In this document: in pieces, positions 51,818 through 61,102 of the stretch
How the letters are laid out: every line of letters starts with the position of its first letter
Numbering within the stretch: position 1 is the first letter of the stretch
Assembly (NCBI RefSeq): GCF_016919405.1
Contig: NZ_CP070354.1
Location: 504,001-568,000 of the forward strand
DNA: 64,000 bases
Reading direction: 5' to 3'
Source: Ensifer sp. PDNC004
GTDB lineage: Bacteria > Pseudomonadota > Alphaproteobacteria > Rhizobiales > Rhizobiaceae
Notes under the pieces: model-generated
Databases searched by the model: none
Seen by the model: only the letters and a program-made list of their open reading frames with translations
What the model was told of the DNA's origin: nothing
Program-made: the position numbers and the translations under genes

Positions 51818-52912
51818 ATGGCCAAGGGAAACGGGCGGAATCTGGAGAAAAAGGGCGAAGGGCGCCCGACAATGACGGATGTCGCCAGGATCGCTGGCGT
51901 GTCCCAGTCGAGCGTCTCCCTGGTGCTGAACGAGATGTCCGGCTCGCGCATCTCGCCCGAAACGCAGCAGAAAGTGCGCGAGGCTGCTCATAAAATCGGT
52001 TATAGACTGCCGGCGACCCGAGGCCCGGTTGCAGCCGCCCCGGCGGTCGAGAAGGACACGATCGCCTTCATTGTCGACGAGATCTCGACCAGCCCGCACC
52101 CCGTGGTCAGCCTCGACGGCATCCGCGACTATGCCTTCGAGCAGGGCATGCTGGTCTCGGCGCACGTCACCCGCTCCAATCCGGAACTTGAAGCCGCAGT
52201 GCTGCGGTCGGTCTTGCGCGACCCCTCCATCGCCGGCGTCATCTACGCGACGATCTTTACCCGCAAGGTTGCGGTTCCCGAGGCGCTGGCGCCGCTGCCG
52301 ACCGTGCTTCTCAACTGCTACGGCGAGCCGCGCCAGCATGTGGCGATCGTGCCGGGCGAGGTCGCAGGCGGTTTTTCTGCCACGGCGCATCTGACGGCGC
52401 TCGGCCACAAGCGCATCGGTTTCATCAACGGCGAAAGCTGGATGGATGCCGCCGCCGACCGTCTCAAAGGCTACAAGCAGGCGCTTGCCTCCGCCGACAT
52501 CGCCTTCGACGCGACGCTGGTGCGCGACGGCGACTGGCTGCCGCTGCGCGGCTACGAGGCCGGGCTAGACCTGCTCTCCATGCCCAACCCACCGACCGCC
52601 ATTTTCTGCGGCAACGACCTGATGGCGATCGGTGTGATGGAGGCAGCCCAGGAGAAGGGTCTGCGGGTGCCCTCCGATCTCTCAGTCATGGGCTATGACG
52701 ACCAGGAACTGGCGCGCTACACCCACCCGCCGCTCTCGACCCTGGTACTGCCAAACTATGAAATGGGCCAGAAGGCGGCTGAACTCCTGATCGACATGGC
52801 GATCCACGGAAAGCACATGCGGCCGATGACGATCAAGGTCGACGGACCGCTGGTGGTGAGGGATACCACCGCCCTCCTGTCCGCGGCCAGACCTTCCAGG
52901 AATGCTGGATAG
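51818..52912 (+). CDS. LacI-family repressor of the YtfQ-type operon
   Basis: 364 residues from ATG 51818, with GGGAGGG upstream. Helix-turn-helix: [20 protein letters not shown], preceded by a basic stretch, and hinge [20 protein letters not shown]. Effector domain motifs include [56 protein letters not shown], and [20 protein letters not shown]. Divergent from the transporter, it should repress it in the absence of the sugar. Confidence 0.93.
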   Translation: MAKGNGRNLEKKGEGRPTMTDVARIAGVSQSSVSLVLNEMSGSRISPETQQKVREAAHKIGYRLPATRGPVAAAPAVEKDTIAFIVDEISTSPHPVVSLDGIRDYAFEQGMLVSAHVTRSNPELEAAVLRSVLRDPSIAGVIYATIFTRKVAVPEALAPLPTVLLNCYGEPRQHVAIVPGEVAGGFSATAHLTALGHKRIGFINGESWMDAAADRLKGYKQALASADIAFDATLVRDGDWLPLRGYEAGLDLLSMPNPPTAIFCGNDLMAIGVMEAAQEKGLRVPSDLSVMGYDDQELARYTHPPLSTLVLPNYEMGQKAAELLIDMAIHGKHMRPMTIKVDGPLVVRDTTALLSAARPSRNAG

Positions 52913-52945
52913 GGCATCGCCAGTGCCATACTGAGGTGCGCTGGT

Positions 52946-53323
52946 CTAGACTGGCCGTGAGGCCGTACCAAGAAACCGCGTCATCTGTTTCTGGCAGAAG
53001 TCGAGATAGGCGCGCGCGATGCTCGACGGATTCCTGTGCGCCGGATAGAGCAGGCTGACGTGTTGCTCGGGCATGGGGTCGTCGACAAACACCTCCGCCA
53101 GGCGGCCATCCCTGATCGGTTCGGCCGCCAAAAAAGGTGGCAACCCGGTAACAAACTCGGCCGCGAGAGCCAGCGCCCTCAAATGCAGGTAGTCGTTCGT
53201 CGTCAGCATTGCTTGCGGCTCGAATACGTTCTCGCCGAGGCGCCATGAGGCATGGCTGTTTGCATCCCGTATCCATGCGGCCAGGGGGAACTGGTGCAGG
53301 TTCTCGTACGTCGCAGTGGCAAT
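52946..53323 (-). pseudogene. C-terminal fragment of a LysR-family regulator
   Basis: The reading gives only the last part of a LysR effector domain: FPLAAWIRDANSHASWRLGE, then AMLTTNDYLHLRALALAAEF, VTGLPPFLAAEPIRDGRLAE, and HVSLLYPAHRNPSSIARAYL. The DNA-binding domain and first half of the effector domain are absent; upstream sequence at 53322 switches to an ABC-permease scrap on the other strand. This is a truncated gene without function as a regulator. Confidence 0.75.
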
Positions 53324-53469
53324 CAACAGTCTACATCGCCACGAAGGTGCGCACCGGCCTCACTCCGGCAGTGAACGCCCTCGGTCTGACGCTGATCGGT
53401 TTGACCATACTTGCTGCCGTTGCCTACGAACTGGTGTGCAGAGCACAGATCGGCATCTGTGCCGGTTGA
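53322..53469 (+). pseudogene. C-terminal fragment of an ABC permease
   Basis: Reading STVYIATKVRTGLTPAVNAL, then GLTLIGLTILAAVAYELV, this is the end of a spermidine/putrescine-type (PotC-like) permease: the last cytoplasmic loop and membrane segment. Nothing upstream in frame belongs to it. It abuts the LysR fragment at about 53322, marking a recombination joint. Confidence 0.65.
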
Positions 53470-53597
53470 GTAGGCGCAGGACACGATCCGGAAAGGGAAA
53501 AGAAAGTGCCTATCGTCGCTCGCCGTCATTTTTGCAGCGCCGTCGAAAAGCGAAATCACACGGCCGTTGACAGGAGGCTCGCCCAGAGATCTCGCGT

Positions 53598-53778
53598 CTA
53601 AGTCTCCTGGCGCATTTTCTGCTGATCGGCCCGTTTCTGCAGCCACTGGATGGTGGCAAGGAAGAGGGTGGAGAAAATGATCAGCAAGGTGGCGACAGCG
53701 GCGATCGTCGGGCTGAGGGTTTCGCGCACGCCGCTCCACATCTGGCGGAGCAACGTGCGCTGCTCGGAGCCAGATGGA
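53598..53778 (-). pseudogene. Second ABC permease C-terminal fragment, opposite strand
   Basis: The minus strand encodes QRTLLRQMWSGVRETLSPTI, then AAVATLLIIFSTLFLATIQW, up to a TAG at 53598. This is again the last loop and membrane segment of a PotC-type permease. The beginning is missing; similarity fades near 53780. Two such tails facing each other, with a LysR scrap, show repeated rearrangement. Confidence 0.65.
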
Positions 53779-53835
53779 GTGGGCGACCAAGTATAACTGA
53801 TTTAAGACCCAACAGCCGAGCCATTGACAATCTCA

Positions 53836-53859
53836 ATATATCTATTAGTCTGGATATAT
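53836..53859. promoter_or_regulatory. Inverted repeat at the arsR start, candidate ArsR operator
   Basis: ATATATC (53836-53842) and GATATAT (53853-53859) form an inverted repeat that covers the region after a TTGACA (53824-53829) and reaches the arsR ATG at 53858. ArsR repressors bind such AT-rich repeats. There is no Shine-Dalgarno site before the ATG. Confidence 0.45.
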
Positions 53860-54211
53860 GGATAATTCAACCGCAATCGCCGCCCTTGCCGCACTTGCCC
53901 AGACCACCAGGCTCGAGACATTCCGGCTTCTCGTCCGGCACGAACCCGATGGCGTACCGGCCGGCGAACTCGCGCGCCTTCTTGAGGTTCCGCAGAACAC
54001 CATGTCGGCACACCTTGCGGCACTGTCGCGTGCGGGCCTGGTGTCGAGTGAACGGCAGAGCCGTTCGATCATTTATCGGGCTGACCTTCAGGGACTGCGC
54101 GACCTAACGCTCTTCCTGTTGAAGGACTGCTGCGGCGGCTCGACTGAACTCTGCGCGCCGCTGATCGCCGAACTTACGCCTTGCTGTTCACCAGAGGTGA
54201 AGCCACCATGA
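53858..54211 (+). CDS. arsR: Arsenic-responsive ArsR-family repressor
   Basis: 117 residues. Winged helix: IAALAALAQTTRLETFRLLV, then ELARLLEVPQNTMSAHLAAL, SRAGLVSSERQSRSIIYRAD. The canonical CxC of the helix-turn-helix is absent; instead CC pairs occur near the C-terminus (KDCCGGSTELCAP and TPCCSPE), a likely arsenite site of the type-3 or other variant class. It heads the ars operon and overlaps arsN2 by four bases (ATGA). Release by arsenite should turn on all six genes. Confidence 0.93.
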   Translation: MDNSTAIAALAALAQTTRLETFRLLVRHEPDGVPAGELARLLEVPQNTMSAHLAALSRAGLVSSERQSRSIIYRADLQGLRDLTLFLLKDCCGGSTELCAPLIAELTPCCSPEVKPP

Positions 54212-54645
54212 CCGGCATCAGGTTGGAGCCAGTCCCGGGAAGCGATCCGGAACTCAAGCTGGCGCTGTCGGCTTCAGGTCTTCCAACCGAAGACCTCGAA
54301 GACGCCGGGCGCTCGTTTTTCAGAGCGGTTTCCGCCGATGGCGGCACGGTTGGCTATGCTGGTATGGAGGCATGCGGCGACAACGTGCTGCGGTCGCTAG
54401 TCATCTTGCCCGAGCACCGCGGCAAGGCGCTTGGAAAAACGCTGACCAGGGAAACGCTGAAGGCTGTCAATGTAAGTTCGGCAGTCTTCCTGGCTACGAC
54501 GACCGCCGCTCCGTTCTTCGAGAAGCTCGGTTTCATCGTCGTCGAGCGTGGCGATGTGCCGCCTGCCGTTCTCGCAACCCGTCAGCTTTCGGGCATCTGT
54601 CCGGCATCGGCCACGATCATGAAACGCAATAGGCCTCCGACCTAA
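54208..54645 (+). CDS. arsN2: ArsN2-type GNAT acetyltransferase
   Basis: 145 residues from ATG 54208, overlapping arsR. The GNAT core is LRSLVILPEHRGKALGKTLT, with the acetyl-CoA loop around EHRGKALGK, then FLATTTAAPFFEKLGFIVVE. The sequence ATRQLSGICPASATIMKR at the end is typical of ArsN2 proteins of arsenic operons. They are proposed to confer resistance to arsenite or arsenic-containing antibiotics by acetylation; the substrate here is inferred from context. Confidence 0.88.
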   Translation: MTGIRLEPVPGSDPELKLALSASGLPTEDLEDAGRSFFRAVSADGGTVGYAGMEACGDNVLRSLVILPEHRGKALGKTLTRETLKAVNVSSAVFLATTTAAPFFEKLGFIVVERGDVPPAVLATRQLSGICPASATIMKRNRPPT

Positions 54646-54661
54646 CCAACGGAAGACAACC

Positions 54662-55189
54662 ATGACCGACAAGACTTACAACGTGCTCTTCTTGTGCACG
54701 GGCAACTCCGCACGTTCTATTCTGGCCGAATCCATCCTCAACAAGGAAGGCGGCGGGCGCTTCCGGGCCTTCTCCGCGGGCAGCCAGCCTAAGGGCGAAG
54801 TCAATCCACATGCCCTGAAAGAACTCGAAGCACTCGGCTATGCGGCGACTGGCTTCTCGTCGAAGAGCTGGGATGTCTTTGCCGCACCAGGCGCGCCCGA
54901 AATGGATTTCATCTTCACCGTCTGTGATAGCGCGCATGGCGAGGCCTGCCCGGTATGGACCGGGCATCCGATGATAGCGCATTGGGGTGTCGAAGACCCC
55001 GCGGCCGCTGTCGGTTCCGAGGTCGAAATTCAACGCGCCTTCGCGACGGCGGCCCGTTTCCTGAAAAACCGCATCATGGCCTTCATCAGTCTTCCTTTGG
55101 CGTCGATCGACCGTCTGGCGCTCGAAGCGAAGCTCAGCCAGATCGGTGCGATGGAAGGCTCGACCGGAAATCAGCGGAAGACGGCCTGA
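54662..55189 (+). CDS. arsC: Arsenate reductase, low-molecular-weight phosphatase type
   Basis: 175 residues. The P-loop is CTGNSARS (about residues 13-20), a low-molecular-weight tyrosine-phosphatase site (CX5R) used by thioredoxin-linked arsenate reductases. ILAESILNKEGGGRFRAFSA, then PHALKELEALGYAATGFSSK and DFIFTVCDSAHGEACPVWTG follow the family, with the redox cysteines in the CDSAHGEAC stretch. It reduces arsenate to arsenite for export by Acr3. The stop overlaps the acr3 start by one base (TGATG). Confidence 0.92.
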   Translation: MTDKTYNVLFLCTGNSARSILAESILNKEGGGRFRAFSAGSQPKGEVNPHALKELEALGYAATGFSSKSWDVFAAPGAPEMDFIFTVCDSAHGEACPVWTGHPMIAHWGVEDPAAAVGSEVEIQRAFATAARFLKNRIMAFISLPLASIDRLALEAKLSQIGAMEGSTGNQRKTA

Positions 55190-56247
55190 TGTCCACGTTT
55201 GAACGCTATCTCACCATCTGGGTCTTCCTCTGCATCGTCGTCGGCGTCGCCCTCGGCCATCTGATGCCTACCGTTTTCCAGGTCATCGGCGCGGCGGAGA
55301 TCGCCAAGGTGAACCTGCCTGTTGCCATCCTGATCTGGCTGATGATCATCCCGATGCTCATCAAGATCGATTTCCGCTCGCTGGCGCAAGTCAGCACGTA
55401 CTGGCGCGGCATCGGCGTTACCCTTTTCATCAATTGGGCCATCAAGCCGTTCTCCATGGCGCTGCTCGGGTGGCTGTTCGTCGGCTGGCTGTTCCGCCCC
55501 TATCTGCCGGCTGACCAGATAGACTCCTACATCGCAGGCCTGATCATCCTCGCGGCTGCGCCATGTACCGCGATGGTCTTCGTCTGGAGCAATCTGACGC
55601 GCGGCGAGCCGCTGTTCACGCTGTCCCAGGTGGCACTCAACGATGCGATCATGGTCGTCGCCTTTGCACCGATCGTCGGATTGCTGCTCGGCCTGTCGGC
55701 GATCACCGTACCGTGGGACACGCTCGTCCTGTCGGTCGTCCTCTATATCGTCGTCCCTGTCATCATCGCCCAGGTCCTGAGAGGGCGGCTGACCGCCGAC
55801 GGCACGACGAAGGCGCTGGACGCCATGCTGGCGAAGCTGCAGCCGCTTTCGCTTGTCGCGTTGCTGGCGACACTCGTCCTCCTCTTCGGCTTCCAAGGCG
55901 AACAGATCATCGCGCAACCGACGATCATCGCGCTGCTGGCCGTCCCCATCCTGATCCAGGTCTATTTCAACTCAGGCCTGGCCTATCTCCTGAACCGGAT
56001 GTCAGGCGAGCGCCATTGCGTCGCCGGACCTTCCGCGCTGATCGGGGCTAGCAACTTCTTCGAACTCGCGGTCGCCGCCGCCATCAGCCTGTTCGGCTTC
56101 CAGTCCGGCGCAGCACTGGCGACCGTCGTCGGCGTGCTCATCGAAGTCCCGGTGATGCTGTCGGTCGTCTGGATCGTGAACCGCAGCAAGGGCTGGTACG
56201 AGGCCGCGCCCGCCGTCTCCCGGAACACCATTCCTGAAAGGACATGA
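55189..56247 (+). CDS. acr3: Arsenite efflux permease Acr3
   Basis: 352 residues, ten membrane segments. Landmarks: LTIWVFLCIVVGVALGHL, IPMLIKIDFRSLAQVSTYWR, AAPCTAMVFVWSNLTRGEPL (the conserved cysteine of the fourth segment, needed for arsenite transport), and ALNDAIMVVAFAPIVGLLLG. The C-terminal ALIGASNFFELAVAAAISLFG is also highly conserved. It expels arsenite from the cytoplasm by proton antiport. It overlaps the preceding arsC by one base and the next by four. Confidence 0.95.
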   Translation: MSTFERYLTIWVFLCIVVGVALGHLMPTVFQVIGAAEIAKVNLPVAILIWLMIIPMLIKIDFRSLAQVSTYWRGIGVTLFINWAIKPFSMALLGWLFVGWLFRPYLPADQIDSYIAGLIILAAAPCTAMVFVWSNLTRGEPLFTLSQVALNDAIMVVAFAPIVGLLLGLSAITVPWDTLVLSVVLYIVVPVIIAQVLRGRLTADGTTKALDAMLAKLQPLSLVALLATLVLLFGFQGEQIIAQPTIIALLAVPILIQVYFNSGLAYLLNRMSGERHCVAGPSALIGASNFFELAVAAAISLFGFQSGAALATVVGVLIEVPVMLSVVWIVNRSKGWYEAAPAVSRNTIPERT

Positions 56248-56672
56248 CAATGGACGTAACCATCTATCACAACCCCGCCTGCGGCACGTCCCGCAACACG
56301 CTGGAGATGATCCGCGCCGCCGGGATCGAACCTGGTGTCATCGAATATCTCAAGACGCCGCCGTCGCGCGACGCGCTTGCAAAGATGATCTCTGACTCAG
56401 GATTGACCGTGAGGCAGGCGATCCGCGAGAAGGGCACGCCTTACGCGGAGCTGGGTCTCGATGATCCGAAGTTGACGGACGTCCAATTGCTCGACGCCAT
56501 GCTGAAGGACCCGATCCTCATCAACCGTCCGTTCGTCGTCACGCCGCTCGGCACCAGGCTTGCACGACCCTCCGAGGCCGTGCTCGACATCCTGCCGGAT
56601 GCTTTCAAGGGCGCGTTTTTCAAGGAAGACGGCGAGCAGGTCCTCGATCAGGAGGGCAAGCGCATTGTCTGA
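56244..56672 (+). CDS. arsC: Arsenate reductase, glutaredoxin type
   Basis: 142 residues. ArsC fold: [20 protein letters not shown], with the catalytic cysteine of PACGTSRN, then [20 protein letters not shown] and [17 protein letters not shown] with the arginine triad. The C-terminus ([20 protein letters not shown]) is standard. It reduces arsenate with glutathione and glutaredoxin, in contrast to the thioredoxin-linked enzyme at 54662. Having both in one operon is notable. Starts within the acr3 stop (ATGA). Confidence 0.93.
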   Translation: MTMDVTIYHNPACGTSRNTLEMIRAAGIEPGVIEYLKTPPSRDALAKMISDSGLTVRQAIREKGTPYAELGLDDPKLTDVQLLDAMLKDPILINRPFVVTPLGTRLARPSEAVLDILPDAFKGAFFKEDGEQVLDQEGKRIV

Positions 56673-57375
56673 GACCTTCCCCGCCTTGCAGGAACGGCAT
56701 CTTCGCCAACCGGACCTCGACGCGTTGCGTCCAGCGTTCTCGACGCACAAGCCGCGCATCCTGATCCTCTACGGCTCGCTCCGGGAGGTGTCCTACAGCC
56801 GCTTTCTTGCGCACGAAGCCAGACGTCTTCTCGAGCGCATGGGATGCGAGGTGCGGATGTTCGATCCGAGGGGGCTGCCGCTTCCCGACGAGGCTCCGGC
56901 CAGCCATCCGAAAGTGCAGGAGCTGCGTGACCTCTCCCAGTGGTCGGAGGGCCAGGTGTGGGTTAGCCCCGAGCGCCACGGTGCAATGACAGGGATCATG
57001 AAATCCCAGATCGACTGGATTCCCCTGTCGCTCGGATCGATCCGCCCGACGCAGGGAAAGACACTGGCGATCATGGAAGTTTCCGGTGGCAGCCAGTCCT
57101 TCAACGCGCTGAACCAGATGCGCGTGCTTGGCCGCTGGATGCGGATGGTCACGATCCCGAACCAGTCGTCGGTCGCCAAGGCCTACCAGGAGTTCGACGC
57201 CGACGGCAGGATGAAACCGTCGTCCTACTACGACCGCGTTGTGGACGTCTGCGAGGAACTGGTGAAGTTCACGCTACTGACACGAGGCGCCTCGGCTCAT
57301 CTGACGGATCGCTACAGCGAGCGGAAGGAACATGCGACCGAACTCGAAAAGCGGGTGTCGTTGAGGTCGATTTGA
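56665..57375 (+). CDS. arsH: Arsenical resistance flavoprotein ArsH
   Basis: 236 residues. The start is taken as TTG 56665, which overlaps the arsC stop by eight bases and has GGAGGG upstream; the following residues [20 protein letters not shown] match ArsH starts. The flavodoxin-like core is [20 protein letters not shown], then [20 protein letters not shown] and [20 protein letters not shown], with FMN-binding loops. ArsH oxidises trivalent organoarsenicals (NADPH-dependent). It is the last gene of the operon. Confidence 0.93.
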   Translation: MSETFPALQERHLRQPDLDALRPAFSTHKPRILILYGSLREVSYSRFLAHEARRLLERMGCEVRMFDPRGLPLPDEAPASHPKVQELRDLSQWSEGQVWVSPERHGAMTGIMKSQIDWIPLSLGSIRPTQGKTLAIMEVSGGSQSFNALNQMRVLGRWMRMVTIPNQSSVAKAYQEFDADGRMKPSSYYDRVVDVCEELVKFTLLTRGASAHLTDRYSERKEHATELEKRVSLRSI

Positions 57376-57644
57376 TTTGAACTGCAAGGCGTCAGGCTTC
57401 GCTCTTGACGGGTGAACGCCAGTCCCTTGCCCGCATACTGGCATCGACGTGTTCCGCGAGAGCGATTTGTTCGAAGGCAGCCTGGCGTGGTATAAGCCAA
57501 GGTGCAACTCAGTTAAGCGACCACTGGTATTCAAGGTGAGATGAGCAAACGTCCCCAAAAACGGCCTTCATACGATCGGTGTGACGAAGACGCCTAGCCA
57601 GAGGCGTTCCGCAACCCTCGTTTAGACCTTTTTTGGAGACAACC

Positions 57645-58433
57645 ATGCTCTCGCTGTCGCCGCGTGTGGCGATCGGGGCGTGCCTGTGCTGGGCTCTTGG
57701 TACGATCCTCAGCAAGGCACTCCTCTCGTCGTTTCCACCTGTCACAATTCTCGTCTTCCAACTGACACCGAGCGTAATCGCGCTTTGGCTGGCCGCGGTT
57801 TTTGCAAGGCCGGACATTCCTGCCGCACGCTTGTTCGTACCCATCGGGCTACTCGGCCTTCTCAATCCGGGATGGGCCTATACGTTCAGCATGTTCGGCC
57901 TCTCGAATACCAGTGCGAGCATCGCGACATTGCTCTGGGCATTCGAACCGATCCTCATTCTCGGCCTCGCCTGGGCATTTCTCAAGGAACGAATTGATCG
58001 CCAACTGGCCGGTCTCGTGGCTCTTGCCGCCAGCGGGGTTTTTCTGGTCAGCGGCCTCCTCACGGGCGAACCGTCCTCGACCACGGGTCTGGGGGCAGCT
58101 CTGATTTTGGCCGGAGTGTTGTGCTGTGCGATCTACACCGTCTTAGCACGCAATCTGAAAGCCAATCCGCTGGTCACGGTCGCCATACAACAGAGCGTCG
58201 CACTTGGTTGGATGGTCATAATTTGCACTCTTGCACTGGACGCGGTCGCCGCGCCTGGCATTGCGACCGTTCCGATCCATGACATTGCGATGATTGTTCT
58301 TTCCGGGCTGCTCTACTACGGACTTGCCTCTTGGTTGTATCTGCATGCGCTTCGGTCAATGCCAGCGAGCGCTGCAGGCTGCCGCCGACGTCCACGGCCC
58401 CATCGCGGTTCTCATCAACAATGCCGCCAATGA
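57645..58433 (+). pseudogene. EamA/DMT transporter truncated by fusion to an SDR fragment
   Basis: The reading gives nine membrane segments of an EamA transporter: VAIGACLCWALGTILSKALL, LLGLLNPGWAYTFSMFGLSN, ASIATLLWAFEPILILGLAW and LSGLLYYGLASWLYLHALRS. After SMPASAAGC (about 58376) it continues out of frame over an SDR gene and ends in RRRPRPHRGSHQQCRQ. The last membrane segment is missing. A ribosome site (TTGGAGAC) is intact, so it is made as a truncated protein, if at all. The 269-base gap before it shows no gene. Confidence 0.8.
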
Positions 58434-58908
58434 TCAGCGGCATGACACGCTTGCAGTCGACGAAGCCTTCTGGGAACGATCGATAGCCATCAACCTGAAG
58501 GCCTATTTCTTCGCGTGCCAGGCGGTAATTCCGGGCATGCAGGCGATCGGCGGCGGATCCATCATCAACTTCACGTCCATCAGCTATATGTCGGGAAACC
58601 CAGGTTATCCCGTCTATGTGACGGCGAACGCGGGTATCAACGGCATGACACGCGCGCTTGCCCGGGAATTTGGGGCCGACCGCATCCGTGTCAACGCACT
58701 GGCACCGGGTTGGGTGCTGAATGACAAGCAGAAACAGCAATGGGTGACGCCCGAGGCGCTGTCTACGCATCTTGGCCGGTAATGTCTGAAGGACACACTG
58801 GCACCGCAGGACATCGTCGGTGGCTGCCTTTTCCTTGCTTCTTCCGCCAGCCGGATGATGACCGGCCAATCGCTTGTTATTGACGGTGACGTTGTGACCA
58901 CGGGTTAG
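58362..58908 (+). pseudogene. Short-chain dehydrogenase fragment with premature stop
   Basis: The frame begins at the EamA joint and encodes HGPIAVLINNAANDQRHDTL, then FACQAVIPGMQAIGGGSIIN, GYPVYVTANAGINGMTRALA, and VNALAPGWVLNDKQKQQWVT. A TAA at 58780-58782 replaces an expected CAA codon; after it the same frame continues CLKDTLAPQDIVGGCLFLAS to a TAG at 58906. The N-terminal cofactor-binding motif is absent. The usual YxxxK active-site lysine reads N here (YVTAN). It is a dead enzyme gene. Confidence 0.8.
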
Positions 58909-59386
58909 ATAGGGTCCGCCACACGAGCGTCCAGTTTCGAGGATAGGAGCAATTCCTCATATTCGCAGAGTTGCGTAATGCAATGCTCAAAGATCGACCG
59001 CCCTTCGCTGATCATCCACGGCGATCACGGCCAATTCTTGGTTGTCCAGGCATCTCACATCAGGCAAAGGAGACGTGATCCTCAACAGCGTGGCCCCTGA
59101 AGACGTTCAAATAGAGAGTAGGTTCACCACTCCTCCTCCTCGCTGAATCATCGTTCCTCTCTTGGCGCGCCTTCAGTCACGGTGGCGGCAATCTCTTGTC
59201 TCCTGAGTGGTCAGGCTACGGCGGTGCGCAATGCCACTCACTCTTCTTCGTTGAAGTAATTGTTCACCCTATCTTGGTTGACGTCACAATTTCCGCGCTT
59301 TAGCATTTGATGATGTAAATAAGAGTTGCAATCTCTGCCTTCCTCACAGATGCATCGCTCACCAACAGGGTTATGGGGAATTGTCG
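58909..59386. other. Gene-free stretch of 478 bases
   Basis: No frame shows a recognisable protein or GC3 bias. The base composition is more AT-rich than the flanking genes near 59260-59340, where the GAF gene promoter may lie. Nothing else is seen. Confidence 0.5.
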
Positions 59387-60007
59387 ATGCAACGGTTTAT
59401 CCTTCGGCAAAACATCCATCTGTACGAAGCAAAGCTAAGTACCGTTCCAACGGAAGGCGAGCGCACAATTTTGGAAGCGATGCTGGCAGCGTCACGCGAA
59501 GAACTCGTCTTTCTCGAACAGCTTTGGCGCCTATTATGGCCCGAGCTCGATGCCCGACCATCCTTCGTATCTCAAATAGAGGATATACTTGATCGAGCCG
59601 TGGCAGCCCATGGCGCGGACTTTGGCAGTTGCCAGATCTGGAACGACGTGGATGGCTCGCTCGCCCTGTTTGCTCAATGCAACTTCGACAGGCAGTACGC
59701 AACCAAGTTTGCGCATATCAGGGATGGCGATGGGACCTCATGCGAAGCAGCGATAAAGGGCCTTAAAGCCGTTTGTATCGAGGATCTCGAGCACGACAAT
59801 GACTATCCTAATCTACATGGCTGGGCACGCGACAGGGACATTCGCTCGATCACGTCTATTCCGATCATGTCCCCCGCCGGCAAGGGTATTGGCGTCTATT
59901 CACTTCACTACCGCAATCCACATGCGCTTTCGTCAGTCGAGTGTTTGTTGATCTCAGCATACCGCCCTCAGTTCGCGGCCGTCTTTGAGGGAATTCTGGG
60001 GCGGTAA
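59387..60007 (+). CDS. GAF-domain protein
   Basis: 206 residues from ATG 59387 (GGGGAA six bases upstream). The first third is helical (RQNIHLYEAKLSTVPTEGER, then LEAMLAASREELVFLEQLWR). Residues about 65-200 form a GAF domain: VSQIEDILDRAVAAHGADFG, SCQIWNDVDGSLALFAQCNF, and ITSIPIMSPAGKGIGVYSLH, the last being the usual final strands. There is no output domain. It could sense a small molecule or light through a bound cofactor. GC content is lower than in neighbours, in keeping with an accessory origin. Confidence 0.85.
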   Translation: MQRFILRQNIHLYEAKLSTVPTEGERTILEAMLAASREELVFLEQLWRLLWPELDARPSFVSQIEDILDRAVAAHGADFGSCQIWNDVDGSLALFAQCNFDRQYATKFAHIRDGDGTSCEAAIKGLKAVCIEDLEHDNDYPNLHGWARDRDIRSITSIPIMSPAGKGIGVYSLHYRNPHALSSVECLLISAYRPQFAAVFEGILGR

Positions 60008-60376
60008 ATTCGAACCTCGACAGGATCCGGTATGCATCTGGTGAGGACCGGGGCGTCGTGGTCGTCAAGGGCGACGAGGCCCCGATCGTGTTGTCGGCCA
60101 TGAACCGACGGGATGCCCCGATAGGCCAACCTGCCAGAGGATGTCAATCCAACGTCAGCGGCTTCGACTACCTGCTGCAATTGATGCCAACCGGCCGAGT
60201 CCAGTTCTACCGTCCAGCGGCTTGACTTGGTTCGGCGCTTTGCCCAGCTCACGCGACGAGGTGTCTAGGAACAGGGGCGAGCACGTCAGCCTCCATAATG
60301 TGCACATTTAAACGCGGAACAGGGAACCATTTTTGCGGACCAGCATTTATCGGCCGGTTAGGCTAAACGTTATGAG
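60008..60376. other. 369-base stretch with a possible coding relic
   Basis: On the plus strand 60017-60224 reads without stop as DRIRYASGEDRGVVVVKGDE, APIVLSAMNRRDAPIGQPAR and DYLLQLMPTGRVQFYRPAA, with GC-rich third positions, but no start codon and no family I recognise. The opposite strand holds a 94-residue reading with an ATG at 60252. Either could be a relic; neither is supported enough to call a gene. Confidence 0.25.
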
Positions 60377-60715
60377 ATGCTCGATATGATTTGGGACCAG
60401 GCCCTCGTCGTTCTACTTCCCGGTATGTCCCGTGCGATGGAGATCGAGGACCCGCGGAGCGCCATGTTCTTACTGGCTGAAAAGTGGCCGGTGACCCATG
60501 GACGCGAATTTCAGCGGGCGCTCGCGTTTTGCGCCGAGGCGATCGAAGGCAAATGCCCTCCGTCAAAAGCCCGATTGGCGTTCCTTGCGGCCGCCCGCAG
60601 GGCTAACGTCCTAATCGTAGATAGCGGGTCACCTGCTGCTAGCAGAAAATCGCCTGGGGATTCCTTGATCTACCCCTCGCGGCCATCGACCCCTAACAGA
60701 TTGATCGCGAGCTAG
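60377..60715 (+). CDS. DUF982 protein
   Basis: 112 residues. The DUF982 pattern is present: EDPRSAMFLLAEKWPVTHGR, EFQRALAFCAEAIEGKCPPS, KARLAFLAAARRANVLI. The family is small, nearly confined to Rhizobiales, and functionally unknown. The tail after residue 85 (DSGSPAASRKSPGDSLIYPS) is longer and less conserved than usual, so the original stop may have been lost. No clear ribosome site precedes the ATG. Confidence 0.75.
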   Translation: MLDMIWDQALVVLLPGMSRAMEIEDPRSAMFLLAEKWPVTHGREFQRALAFCAEAIEGKCPPSKARLAFLAAARRANVLIVDSGSPAASRKSPGDSLIYPSRPSTPNRLIAS

Positions 60716-60758
60716 TGGGTTTTCGCTGCCAGCGGATACTTCTTCATCGCCGATTTAG

Positions 60759-61085
60759 CACCAACTGGCGGCCCGGCTTCTCGCAGAAGCCACCGGTCAG
60801 GACATCACTTTCCTAACGCTTGTCGAAGACGGCGAACGCGATAAGCTGCGCAGTTACGGCTGCAACGACACGTGTGTGGAGTTCGGCCTCCAGCTCGAGA
60901 TCAACTCGCACGACGAGGTCGGCGTCGCGCTGCCTGCCGTTGGGACTATCAGTGGGTTATCTGCGTTTATTTCCGCCATCTGGGCTCTGGAGAACGCCGA
61001 ACAGTTCCATCTGGCTTCATCCTGTATCCAGCCCGTTCCCAAAGCAGGAGGCTTGGTGTGGAGCCGCTTTCTCGTTTGGCGGTAG
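60759..61085 (+). other. Open frame of 108 codons without a proper start
   Basis: Between a TAG at 60756 and a TAG at 61083 the frame reads QLAARLLAEATGQDITFLTL, VEDGERDKLRSYGCNDTCVE, FGLQLEINSHDEVGVALPAV and more. It has no ATG; GTG 60876 is the first alternative start and has no ribosome site. I do not recognise it. It could be the remainder of a disrupted gene. Confidence 0.35.
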
Positions 61086-61102
61086 TGGGCTCCACGCTCT
61101 TT

